From assembly GCA_022497155.1 (NCBI GenBank), contig MU385770.1, forward strand, positions 186,001-250,000: 64,000 nt of DNA, written 5' to 3'. The notes below the pieces were generated by a model. The model had not been told where the DNA came from. It was given only the letters and a program-made list of their open reading frames with translations, and did not search any database. Source of the DNA: Whalleya microplaca. Lineage: Eukaryota > Ascomycota > Sordariomycetes > Xylariales > Xylariaceae. A program made the position numbers and the translations under genes. Below, piece by piece: positions 21,300 to 31,700 of this stretch (within the stretch, counting starts at the first letter, position 1; each line of letters begins with the position of its first letter).

Positions 21300-24200
21300 G
21301 CGTATAGGCTGCTGCTGTATTATTCTCAGCCCGGGAATTGGATAATGCTAGGAATGAGGTTTAGTATAAATTAACCAAAGTAACGGCAAAAGGGGGCCGC
21401 TGTTGTCATTGAACGAATGAGAAGTAGTTCCAGTTGTAGATACCTGAGGAGCAGACAAGGTCAATTGGATGAGAATTGGGCGTTGAGCTTTAATCAAGTT
21501 AATGATAGAAGGGCACAAGCTGCCGCCGCGCTAGTCGGTGTGGGAACCCGACCTGTTGTCGGCAATGATATCACTCTACGATGGCTTGCGATTGACGGTG
21601 AAGATAGGCCATCTTGAAGGGGGCTGAAAACCCCCCCTAAAAAAGCACATCAGCGCGCATGGGAAGGAGTGTCTATTGACCGCCAAAATTTGGTGACAGT
21701 ATACAATGCATAGCAGACCCTACATATAGGTTTGTCATCAGCTGAATCTGGCATATTGTTACCATTGCTTGATCCAATCATGTCCCGCCGACCGCAGGAA
21801 GCTGGCATGGCCACCATGTCACCATCTCTACCTACGAACAGAGAGTCGCAGAATCGGTCCCCTCCAGATAAAAGAGAGAGAGAGCTGTCTACACAGTGAC
21901 GGGGCATTACATTCCTCCTCGGGGTTGGCGTGTTCGTTTCCGGCTAACACGTTACACAGGAACGGCCCACCCGGCGATGAAGCCCTCTTGGTTTGATGCT
22001 TTCGATGAAGTGCGTCGGAGATCTTTGTGGCTGGCCTTTGCGGCAGCATTGCGGCAGCGAGGCTTGCCTGTGAGTTGATGAAGTTGAAATTGAGTTGGCA
22101 GGGCAGTTGGAAAGTGGGAAGGATTCAAGCAGGGGGGTGCGGTGGGTGCAGGGGGCTCGTGGGGGGATTCACAACCACGCCAAGCCCAAGCAAACCTCGG
22201 GCTGCATGTATAATTGGACCATCTGATACCGGCCAATGCAGTAGTGTCATGTAAGACTCATGTAGGTTCACCCTTCGGGACCGTTCCCTGCCTATACCTG
22301 GTTTCATTCTCAGACCAACGAGGATCTACTATATGTAATGGATGTACCGAGCCTCGAAACGTACCGAGGTACACCGTTTAAAGACGAGAGGGAAAGTATC
22401 TATCGATTCTCATGAACAAGCCGATGATGAAGGAGCAAAATGAAAGCTCATATCTTCTTCTAGAGATAGGATGTGTACGGAGTTGTGTTCTTTACTAATG
22501 GACAGCAAAATTTTTTAATTAATACACCCACCGGTGATGGCCGCATCGTCTGCTTATGTTATAGGTACAGCATAAGTGGATTGCAGTATCTTTCGCCAAC
22601 GACAACGTCTCTTTAGATACCCACCTATCAATTTCGCCATCACTAGGGTATATGTAAGTAATGTCTGAGTGCTGTCTGTCGAGCCCGTGCTTTGCAGTAG
22701 TCTGTTCAAGGGATGATCATCGACGGCATGTTGAGAAGCTGCCGATAGAGCATTCTACTGTGGCTTGCTGTCTTAGACCGATCGAGACATATTTGATCTT
22801 GCAGCGATAGCTAGTAACAGGCGGTGAACACGAATGGGCGACGTCTTGGTAGCTGGGGAGAGACAAGACCGGGAGGAAGGCAAAGTACAATCTCCTCGTA
22901 AAGCCACTTCATATATATGCCACGGTATTTGCTCGACTATCCGTACGCGGAGCGTCATTGGCATAGGTTCTACCCCATCGTCATTCTATTCTGAGTTTAG
23001 TGTTCTGTGGTAAGTTCACCGTGTCTAATGTAGGTATAGTTCTGTATACCTTTCCGTTTTAGCTAGCATCGAGGTTTGTTCCCTGTCTCCCCCCTGGATA
23101 TCAGGGGCGAAATAGTTATGAGGCTTCAAATAAAGGAGCGTTTATGGCAAATGTGGTGGGAAGTCTTCTACCTAAATACTAATGGGAATCCGCGGAGTTG
23201 TCAGGTTCGACACAACGGACTCTGTCGGGCGCCACTTTAGACGAGCTTCGAATCAACTCTATCGTCTTCGCCTCGTAGCTTGAATAGCTAGAAGACAACT
23301 TCTGAAGGGCTGGGTACTCTGCCCTGCAAAGTTCTCTGAGTTAACGTTCAATGTCAGCATGCATATCTCATATACCAAGAGGCTCTACTGAGCCATATGA
23401 ATCTAAGCATCTATCGAAGCTACTGGACTTGTGATTGGCAATCTGATTCGAAATCTCCCAGTGTTCTTATGTTATCACATATCCAATGAGTTGATGAGTG
23501 ACGGAATAAAATTTGCTAAGCCTATGACGTGGGTTTAATATTGCTCTCTGTCCAAGGAGGAAAGGGATTAGTAAAGGATAAGCATTGTGTTATTAGACCA
23601 TCTGTAGGAGCGAAGCCGGCGATTCAATATAGAGCGCTACGTTACAGCGAAGGAGAGAAGAGCAGCAATGTTTACAGCGGCCTATTACTAAGACCATCAC
23701 TGATTAGTGAGATTACCTTATGAAGGGTGCTGGCCTGCCAATTAAACCAAGACCTGGACTTGTCAAAGAGGCCTTACATGACCTATACACGTGAACGTAG
23801 ACTTTTGAACATCTAAGATAATAATTTTTACAACTATAGTGAAAATGGACCAATGCCCTTACATGGTTGCCATTCCCCAAAGAAATCTTCGCTCAGCATC
23901 TCGTTCTCTCAAGCCGCTTTGCTGAGAGGACAGCGGTATTCTTGGTTCTTATGAATCAGACCCTAATTGGTGAACAGGGTACGATGAACTGGTTACTTTG
24001 TTGATCTATCGTATCGGATAAGACGGCTCCATTGTAAGCGAGGGCTGCCATGGAAGCTATTACGTATAACGTAAACCAATCCAATATATCATCAACATGA
24101 GGATCTACCAAGGCTGATATCTAATGAAGAAGGAGGTCTCGTACTCGTTTACTACAAATAGTCTAATGACCTCCGGATGATATGCGAGAGACTGGAACAT

Positions 24201-24763
24201 GAAGATTAACTATATTTTACTAGCACATCATCGAGCAGAACTTCTGCAGGGGAGATCGGATTTAGAGACAGTCTAGGCTATCCTTTACGAACACGATAGT
24301 CTTGTTCAGTACGCATACGTAAGGCCGCGGACAGCAATATAGCACCCTACCAAGGCATCAAGCTTACGGAAGTCTCCGTTACGCAAGATTGAAGCAGGTC
24401 TAGATGGCCATGGATGTGGGAAGCTCTCGCTTTATTTATTAGTGGGCCTTGCGGCGGCCGTTCGAACGTCTATTCAGGGGTAGAATTCTTGAACATCCAC
24501 GGGCAGCTAATGACGCGACCAAATGTCTTAAGCAAGGCAACTAGATGCGAAGTTTAATATGATATGGCCGTCATTCTGACCAACTGAGGTCTAGAGCTCG
24601 GCGAGCCTGATGAGGCTTGCCGCTAGAGAAAACCGGGAGGGTCATTGCGGCAAGATGCCGGTCCAATGAGTTGGATCAACAAAGGGAGCTACGAATCCTA
24701 CGAAGTATGTATGACCTGAATGTCGAATATGCGTTGAAATCTATTAGCGGTATGTTTATTCAC
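21300..24763. other. 3.4 kb gene-free stretch
   Basis: No ORF over 95 codons and none with family features. Stops are frequent in all frames. 21300-22300 has mixed composition; 22300-24760 is more AT-rich and fairly uniform. I cannot recognise a transposon, LTR, tRNA or rRNA. It may be decayed repeat or organelle-derived DNA, but nothing visible proves this. The bZIP promoter lies at the left edge. Confidence 0.5.
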
Positions 24764-25587
24764 TTATGGACTAAGCCTCTCGAGAGACCATTCCTCGGCG
24801 GCGCCTTGGGTAGACTCCTTTTTGTTGTAGACAAAGCGGTCGTGTAAACGATTCTGTCGACCCTGCCAAAACTCAACAGATTCGGGCACTATCCGTATAC
24901 CACCCCAGAATTCGGGCACTGGGATATGTTCCTGTCCCTCGAAACGCTTCTCGGTCTCCTTGACCCAACTATCCAGTTCCTTCCGTCCGTCATCACCCCC
25001 CTCCTCCCCGTCGGTCGCCCCAGCAGGCTTCAAGACCTGGCTCTGGCGACTGGACCAAGCGCCGATCCGGCTGCCGCGAACCCTGGTATCGAAGTACGTC
25101 TGGCTTTCCTCGCGCGAGAGCCTGCTGACCCGGCCCTCGACCCTGACCTGCCGCTCGAGCTCCTCCCACCAGAAGGTGAGACTAGCCCACGGGTTGGTGG
25201 CGAGGTCCCGGGCCTTGCGGCTCGTGCCGAAGTTGCTGTAGATCACGAAACCCTGGGCGTCGAGCTCCTTCAGGTAGACCACGCGCGAGGAGACGCGGCC
25301 CGAGGGCAGGGAGGCGGTGGCTAGGCAGCATGTCTCTGGATGCGCGATCAGCCCCGACTTCTGGGCCGACGCGAACCAAGTGTGAAACTGGCGGACGGGA
25401 GAAGCGGGGTCCAGGTCGGAACGAGTCAACACATGTTTCGTGAATTGCTCTGCCTGTCCCTGTCCTTCTTTGCCGGCTGGCGCAACTGTGTGGATAATGA
25501 GTGATCTTCCGCCGCCGCATTATTAATGTAGATCGATAGCTCACAGATCAATTTCTCCTTGTTTTCACTGGCAGAGTGTAACGCCAT
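24764..25587 (-). CDS. PDX3: pyridoxamine 5'-phosphate oxidase (PNPOx)
   Basis: This FMN enzyme oxidises pyridoxine or pyridoxamine 5'-phosphate to pyridoxal 5'-phosphate, the last step of vitamin B6 synthesis and salvage. Two exons, 25587-25545 and 25485-24764, flank a 59 nt intron (GTGAGC...ACACAG) and give 254 residues. The junction reads KEKLI-F-APAGK, as in fungal PNPOx, then QFTKHVLTRSDLDPASP. FMN-binding and family motifs are SSRVVYLKELDAQGFVIYSNF, SRKARDLATNPWASL, WWEELERQVRVEG and the C-terminal FWQGRQNRLHDR...EEWSLERLSP. I chose ATG 25587 (MALHSASENKEKL). The frame also stays open upstream to a codon at 25725, giving a 46-residue extension without any acidic residue that could be a mitochondrial leader. 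Confidence 0.94.
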
Positions 25588-26005
25588 CCTGCAGGTCCCT
25601 CTGAGATATTGTGGTAGGAAAGTCGAACGTATAGGTTGCGTGATATACGATCGTGTCAACGCAGAGGACCCAACAACGCTTATTGGAGAGAAAACGTGAG
25701 ATTTATATACTTGACGTACTACCATTATTGTGGAGCTGGACTGAATATAAGACGTTTAGAATGGCGAGAGCATCGCATGATCGAAGGAAAATCCCAGGTG
25801 CTCGGGAGGTCCTCTTTTTAAAGTTTATAGTTCTAGATCACTCCGATTCTCTCTGCTGTCTACCTCATACTTGTCTCCCTCAAGAGAGGGAAATGATACA
25901 GCAATAACTTAGAGCTACGGAAAGACATAGGGGGAGCAAACAAGGCAAAAAGAAGCCTTTACAAGGCTTCTCCTTATTTATAAGGACAACCCAACAGATG
26001 AGACA
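25588..26005. promoter_or_regulatory. PDX3 upstream region and tRNA 3' flank
   Basis: It holds the PDX3 promoter and possible N-terminal extension (25588-25725). Two perfect adjacent hairpins and an A-run, read as T5 on the minus strand, follow the tRNA gene at 25947-25986. Confidence 0.5.
25947..25986 (-). terminator. paired hairpins plus T5 downstream of tRNA-Gln
   Basis: On the minus strand, 20 nt past the tRNA 3' end, comes a 7-bp stem with a 2-nt loop (25971-25986, TCCTTAT/ATAAGGA). It is followed by a perfect 9-bp stem with a 3-nt loop (25951-25971, AGAAGCCTT/AAGGCTTCT) and then TTTTT (25951-25947). The T5 run is a normal RNA polymerase III stop signal. The hairpins are not required by Pol III. 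Confidence 0.5.
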
Positions 26006-26083
26006 GGTCGGTCTGGGATTCGAACCCAGATCTAGAGAATGAAAGATCAGAATCTCTCGTGCTAACCCTTACACTAACCAACC
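26006..26083 (-). tRNA. tRNA-Gln (anticodon CTG) with a probable 7-nt intron
   Basis: Read on the minus strand, the acceptor stem is GGTTGGT with ACCGACC (one G-U pair). The D arm is GTGT-AAGGGTTA-GCAC, and the T arm is CTGGG-TTCGAAT-CCCAG (B box GGTTCGAATCC). The anticodon stem AGAGA pairs perfectly with TCTCT only if 7 nt are left out between them, in addition to a normal 7-nt loop with anticodon CTG. This places an intron of about 7 nt just 3' of the anticodon, its normal position. Total 78 nt, 71 nt without the intron plus a T discriminator, matching fungal tRNA-Gln. Confidence 0.88.
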
Positions 26084-26390
26084 ATAGTGAAATTTGATTT
26101 TATGGTGTACTGTATAGGATTTCCCACCCGTCCGAATTTTAACCGTTTTTTCTTACGGGCAGACTAGGGAGAAATATTTTTTTTTTTCAGCTTGGCTTGA
26201 CATACGACGGAGGGGTAGAGGGGTTTCTCGTCTTATCATGGTCAGTTGCACGATAAGCGACACGTCCGAGCCGTCACTCACTATTTCCGAGCTCGCTCTC
26301 GACAATAAATTCAGCTGCCTTGATACTTTTTTCTAGCTGACAGCTCTATCATACAAGCCTATAGACGTTCCATTCTAGCACTCGATCGCC
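26084..26390. promoter_or_regulatory. divergent tRNA-Gln / LIA1 upstream region
   Basis: 307 bp holding the 5' flank of the tRNA gene and the LIA1 promoter. A T10 tract at about 26180-26190 is the only striking feature. Confidence 0.5.
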
Positions 26391-27455
26391 ATGGCATCAG
26401 ATACAGACACCCTAGCGACCATCGAGAGTCTCCGCGACTCGCTCTGCTCCGAATTGACCCCGCTGCCCATGCGCTTCCGCGCCCTCTTCTCCCTCAAGCA
26501 TCTCGCCCGCCACGAGACCGGCGACGAAGCGCTGGCCGCCATCGACGCCATCGCCGCCGGCTTCACCTCCCCCTCCGCCCTCCTAAAACACGAGCTGGCG
26601 TACTGCCTGGGCCAGTCGGCCAACCAAGCAGCCGTGGCGCCTCTGCGGAAGGCCCTCGCGGACCTGCAGGAGGATACCATGTGCAGACACGAGGCCGCAG
26701 AGGCACTGGGAGCCCTGGGCTGGGCCGATAACCTGGATATACTGCGCGAGTTCCGCGACCGCGAGGGAGAGGAAGACGTCATTATAGAGACCTGCGAGAT
26801 CGCCATCGACAGAATAGAGTGGGAAAACTCCGAGGAACGGAAGAAAGAGAAACTGCATCAAAGGTATATATTATCTGCGCGCGCAAAGTGCAAGGCGGCT
26901 ATCTGCGAGAACATCCAGGCCTAACTAATAGTAAAATATAGCGATTTTGCCTCGATAGATCCAGCTCCTCCGATGCCCGACTCGGAGCAAACGGTCGCGG
27001 AGTTAGAGAATGCACTCATGGACACGAAGTCGCCTCTCTTCCTACGATACCGAGCGATGTTTGCGCTCCGTGACCTTGCATCGCCACCCGACCTTCCAAC
27101 AGCCGTCCCCGCCGTCCACGCCCTCGCCAAGGGCTTCGCGGACTCTTCGCCCCTCTTCCGACACGAGATCGCGTTCGTCTTCGGCCAACTCTCGCACCCG
27201 GCCTCGATACCCGCCCTGACGTCCGCGCTAAGTGATCTCGACGAAGCCAGCATGGTTCGGCACGAGGCGGCGGAGGCACTCGGAAGTCTGGGCGAGGAGG
27301 ATGGCGTCGAGGACATCTTGAAGAAGTTCCTCCACGACAAGGAGAAAGTCGTGCGCGATAGCATCATCGTGGCCTTGGACATGGTCGATTACGAGCAATC
27401 GAACCAAGCAGAATATGCGCTTATCCCCGAGGCGCCAAAGGTAGCAGCGGTTTAG
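26391..27455 (+). CDS. LIA1: deoxyhypusine hydroxylase
   Basis: Deoxyhypusine hydroxylase completes hypusine formation on eIF5A using a di-iron centre. Exons 26391-26863 and 26942-27455 flank a 78 nt intron (GTATAT...CTAACT...ATATAG) and give 328 residues, the usual length. The HEAT-like repeats are arranged in two symmetrical halves. The four His-Glu iron-ligand motifs are visible: KHELAY and [11 protein letters not shown] in the first half, [11 protein letters not shown] and [11 protein letters not shown] in the second. The exon junction falls in the variable linker between the halves ([15 protein letters not shown]). It ends convergently with RPA12, with 137 bp between stop codons. Confidence 0.97.
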
Positions 27456-27592
27456 GCGGCGTTAGAACATGATTTGATATAGGATACCAAAAAAACACTG
27501 GCATGATTTCGTTCCTTACGTTCATACTATAGCATGCCATGACCCTCTCTTTGAAAATGCTCGTAGGACAATTCCGTTCGCCCGTACACGCT

Positions 27593-28090
27593 TTAATTGT
27601 TGGTGTTCCACCTGTTCGGGAACCTAGATTAGCTACGCCCAAAGTAACAAGGTGCCGCACAGGGGTAGCCACATACTTGTGACCGCATTCGCAGGTGTAG
27701 AAGATGGTGCTGCCTTCGTCCGCACTGCGCAGCTGGACGGCCGAGTATCTGACTTCGGTGCGCCCGCACTTCTCGCACGTCTCGGCGACGAGTGCCTCTG
27801 TCTGGAGTGTGTGTCGCTCGACCGATTGTACATTGGAGAGTTTCTGACGAAGTAGAGACGGGAAGTCGGAGGGTTTGCTCTGCGTGACCGTGGTCTTCGA
27901 GGCGGTATCTAGCCGTGGCTGTGTCAGGAAGCGGTAGGCAGAGAAAGGAGGAGGATGGCTAGGGTGACAAGATACCTCTGTTCTCGGCACCACAGCACTC
28001 GCAATTCAAGATGTTCTTGACATTGCCCTTGGATGCGGGGAGGAGATTCCCGCAGTCGGTACAAAAAACGAGGGAGCCTATAGCTGCCAT
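27593..28090 (-). CDS. RPA12: RNA polymerase I subunit A12.2
   Basis: A12.2 is the small Pol I subunit with a TFIIS-like C-terminal ribbon that supports RNA cleavage and termination. Exons 28090-27976, 27908-27677 and 27623-27593 give 125 residues, exactly the yeast length. N-terminal zinc ribbon: C10-X2-C13 and C30-X2-C33 (VFCTDCGNLLP, LNCECCG). C-terminal ribbon: CEKCG ... YTCECGHK with the catalytic-hairpin-like SADEGSTIF (acidic Asp-Glu pair). The last exon is only 31 nt and supplies FPNRWNTNN. Introns are 67 and 53 nt. Confidence 0.95.
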
Positions 28091-28717
28091 TGCGATTGTC
28101 CACCGTCGCTTATTATATGAGCGCTCCGTAGGAGTTTCCGTAAGAGGTCTTATTTGGTGTGTGCGAATAGCGACTCGATCTGGGGAAGGCTACGAATGGA
28201 ACAAGAAGAAAAAAAAAAAAAAAGATAGGTACATATGTATGTAGGTACTCCCTGATCAATGCCCAGTGGAGGTTTCTCCGCCAAGATTCTAGAATTCCAA
28301 CATGGCCTAGGCTGGCTAGGTACCTGGTAGGTACGTACCTCGGTTATGCAATCGATAAGGTATGCACATACCGTATGTTGGTCCTGCCGAGTTGCGATTG
28401 AATTAAGCTTCCAAGCACGTATGGTACCTGCCTAACCTTGCACCCATCCCAGTACGCGGCCTGAGAACCGGGCTGACTTCATGTATTGCAACATTTCGTA
28501 CATTTGACGTCTGGACGGGCCGCTACTACCTCATGGAGGTGACTTGGGCTTATTAATCATCTCTCCGCAGCAACAGCAACGGCCACGGCAATAACGCGCT
28601 CGCCCTATCACGTATGGCACACGACGCCGGCGATTGCGATGAGCTAAGGTTATCGAATGCAGCGGGAACCTGCGTACACCTAACGCGAAGCAGCTTGGCC
28701 GGTGGAAACCATCGACC
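28091..28717. promoter_or_regulatory. divergent promoter RPA12 / SCC2
   Basis: 627 bp between divergent start codons. It holds an A-rich tract (28206-28222) and a TACCTGGTAGGTACGTACC-like palindromic cluster at 28316-28340. No gene is recognised. Confidence 0.55.
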
Positions 28718-31700
28718 ATGGCAAACGAGAACAGCCAGAACGGCATTGCGCCTCGCTACGGCCAGCAGCCCTATCCTCAGCAGCCGGAGATCACCAGACC
28801 CTTCACCTTGGAAGAGGCCCTTCCCTATACACCCTTCACGTCGGTCTTTCCCTTCGAACCGGGTAGGTACATCCGTTGATGGACGAGTCCGGCGCGCTTT
28901 CCATCCTTCCATGCCTCGTTCCTTACCCTCGTGCCTTGCCTCGTTCCTACCCCCGTTCTGCTCTGCTCCTTCTGCTGTAGCCACTTACTTCACTTTGAAG
29001 CTCAATCGAAACTAACGCGCATCCAATTTCTTTCCAGGCATCATCAACAATCCCACCATCGGTTCGGGTCCGCTGGCCCAGTCGCTCGCCGGTGTCGTCT
29101 CGAGAGAAGATTACGATGCCCTGAACAAGGAAGCCGAAACCTCTAACCAGTCCAAACGGGTCGAGGGCAGCCTTGAGTTCATACAACACCTGTTGAAACC
29201 GGAGAAGATTACACAATTGTAAGCCGCGCCGGCGTCGTGTTCGTTATGGCGAGTTGTGTCGAGCGCCAACTAACAGCCTCGATAGCCAGTTCAAGACAGC
29301 ACCGAAGGCTACGTCCCAAGCCAGCAAACCGTCGAAACCGCTTACCGATGGTATCTCCCCCTTTGCGAAGATGGTCTACGACAACACGGCCATAGCTTTC
29401 CGATATCCTACCCCCGATACGCCGAAATCCTCTACAGCCAACGGTCACGCCATGTCGCCTCGAGTCACCGTGAACTCCCCCAAGTCTCGGAGGCAGGATC
29501 CGCCGAAAGTTGTCAAGCACAATCCGGCTGCTGCAAATGCCCAGGCGGTCGCTCAGAACAAGGCGCGGATCGAGATTCACTTGCCGACACAGAAGCAGCT
29601 GGGCGCCGCCGCCACTATACACCCATCCCTCAACCCCACCAATACCGCAACCCAGATTCAGCCCCAAACGGTCTCGCCTGCTGACCTGATGGTCGCACCA
29701 AAGGAACCAGAAACGCCCTTGCCGGAAACGCCGTCTCAACCCGCGGCAAAGGTCGAGGCCGGGTCTGCTTCACCTGCTAGCAAACGTGCGCTAATTAGGG
29801 TCGAGTTGCCCGCGGCGAGCTTCAATAAGAACGAATTTGCCGTCGTGCCCGATTCGCCTAATACGCCCACGCACTTGTCTGCCAAGAGAAAAGCCGGTCC
29901 TCACGATGACCTCGACGATCCCTTGGGCGTGGAGCTCAACCAGCGGGAGCATGCCAATGCTGCCTTTGAGGATCTGCGCCGATGCTTCCAGGAGATATTT
30001 GCCGCCGAGGACTATGTGACGGGCCACCAAGGCGGCGCATCCCATCTGGTATTCCTGACAAGTGATCAGGAGCCGACTATGACCATAGCCGCACACGGCA
30101 AAGCCCAGGGGAAAATAAAGAAGGCTATCGACTTTGGGTGTTTTCGCCAGGCGCCCCTGGACGACCTCCTTCGAATTCAAAGCCTGAGCGAAGGGTCCTT
30201 GAAGCATGCCGATACTCTTGACTTCAAGCTCGACGAAACCTGGGGCGAAACCGAAGTCGGCTTCTGGGTTCAGCAGCTTCCCGACATCGAGACAGGCCTC
30301 AAAGCCGCGCGGACGTCGCTGCGCATCATGTGTGGCGGCCGTGAAGAGAAACAGCTGTATTCCGAAGACCTGATTCAACAGGGACTCAACCTATTCAGGA
30401 ATGTGATGGAGGGGATCATCATCCCGCTAGCCGAGCTCCGGAGTGCTGGTCCTACTGGTAACCTGTTCCGTCACCTCGCAGCGCATAAGAAAGTCGTCGG
30501 CACTCTGTTCACCGCTTGTCAACGACTTTTCGCCCTGATGTCAGACTTACTCGCGAGCGTCGACCTCTCGGAAACCGTAGTCAATACCTTGGAGTTTGCG
30601 GCCTCGCGTCTTATCTTCGTTGAGAATGCGTATACGGAAAAGGACTCGGCTGTTGGCGTGCAGAAATTCGACGGCTTTCGACTGGTGGCTATGAATATGC
30701 TGTCGGACATCTTCCTGCTGAATCCGTCCCAAAGAGAGGGTATCCTGAGCGAAATCTTGACTTCGCTGGAGAAGTTGCCGGTCGGCAAGCAAAGCGCGAG
30801 ACAATTCAAGCTGTCGGACAACAAAAGCATCCAACCCGTCTCAGCGTTGATCATGCGATTGATCCAGGCCAGCGCCGGAAAGATTGATGATCGAAAGGAG
30901 AGGAGCCGCGGCCAGATGATTCAGTCCTTAGAGGATGGGAGCCGTGATCCAGCCAGCATGCCTAGTAAGGCCAACGGGCCTGCAGAGGCTCGCTATACTA
31001 CACGGACGGAGGATCATGCCGCCATTCAGAACTCGACGGCGATCCAGGAGCTCCAGGAGCTCGCGCGCCCGCTTTCAGATGGTGCACACCGCAACGCTAC
31101 TTACGTTGTCAACTTCATAGTGAAGCGAGCATTGAAATCGACCAAGTCGGGGGATACCCCGTATCGAAACCTCTTAGACTTGTTTGTAGAAGATTTCACA
31201 ACCTGTCTGGACTCTCCAGACTGGCCCGCGGCGGAGCTGTTGCTACGGCTTACCATGTACATGATGTTCCAGCAGGTGAGTGGCGACAAGAACGCGGCAC
31301 CGGCGAGAAATATGGCCTTGGAACTTCTCGGTGTCATGGCTGCGGCCATCTCCAGGCTGCGATCTCATGTTCGGAAAATTGCTACCAACTTCGAAGGGAG
31401 CGACTCGGATGAACTGGCTCGGTGGCTAGCTGATCTTGCTCTCAATATCCTGGAGGGCAATGCGTCGGTGGAGAAGACGCTCAACTGGCTAGGGCCGTAC
31501 CGGGTCGTCCTGGAATTCTTACAGGATCGCTTGAGCGACGACCAGCTCCTTCGTAGCGCGATTTCGTATCTGGTCACGGATTGGGGATCTCGAGTCGGCC
31601 CCGGCTACGATTCCTTCGCCAACGAAGAGTCGGAGGAGCGAGATGCGGAGTTCGGGAGGACCGCGTTTCGTCTCCGCAATATGATTGAGGATCCAAACTG

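Noticed and set aside
24598..24640. CTGATGAG...GAAA resembling a hammerhead ribozyme core next to an imperfect GGCGAGCC/GGCTTGCC hairpin
   Set aside because: Stem II cannot form: the only pairing leaves a 2-nt loop and the segment before GAAA is unpaired. Stems I and III are not evident.
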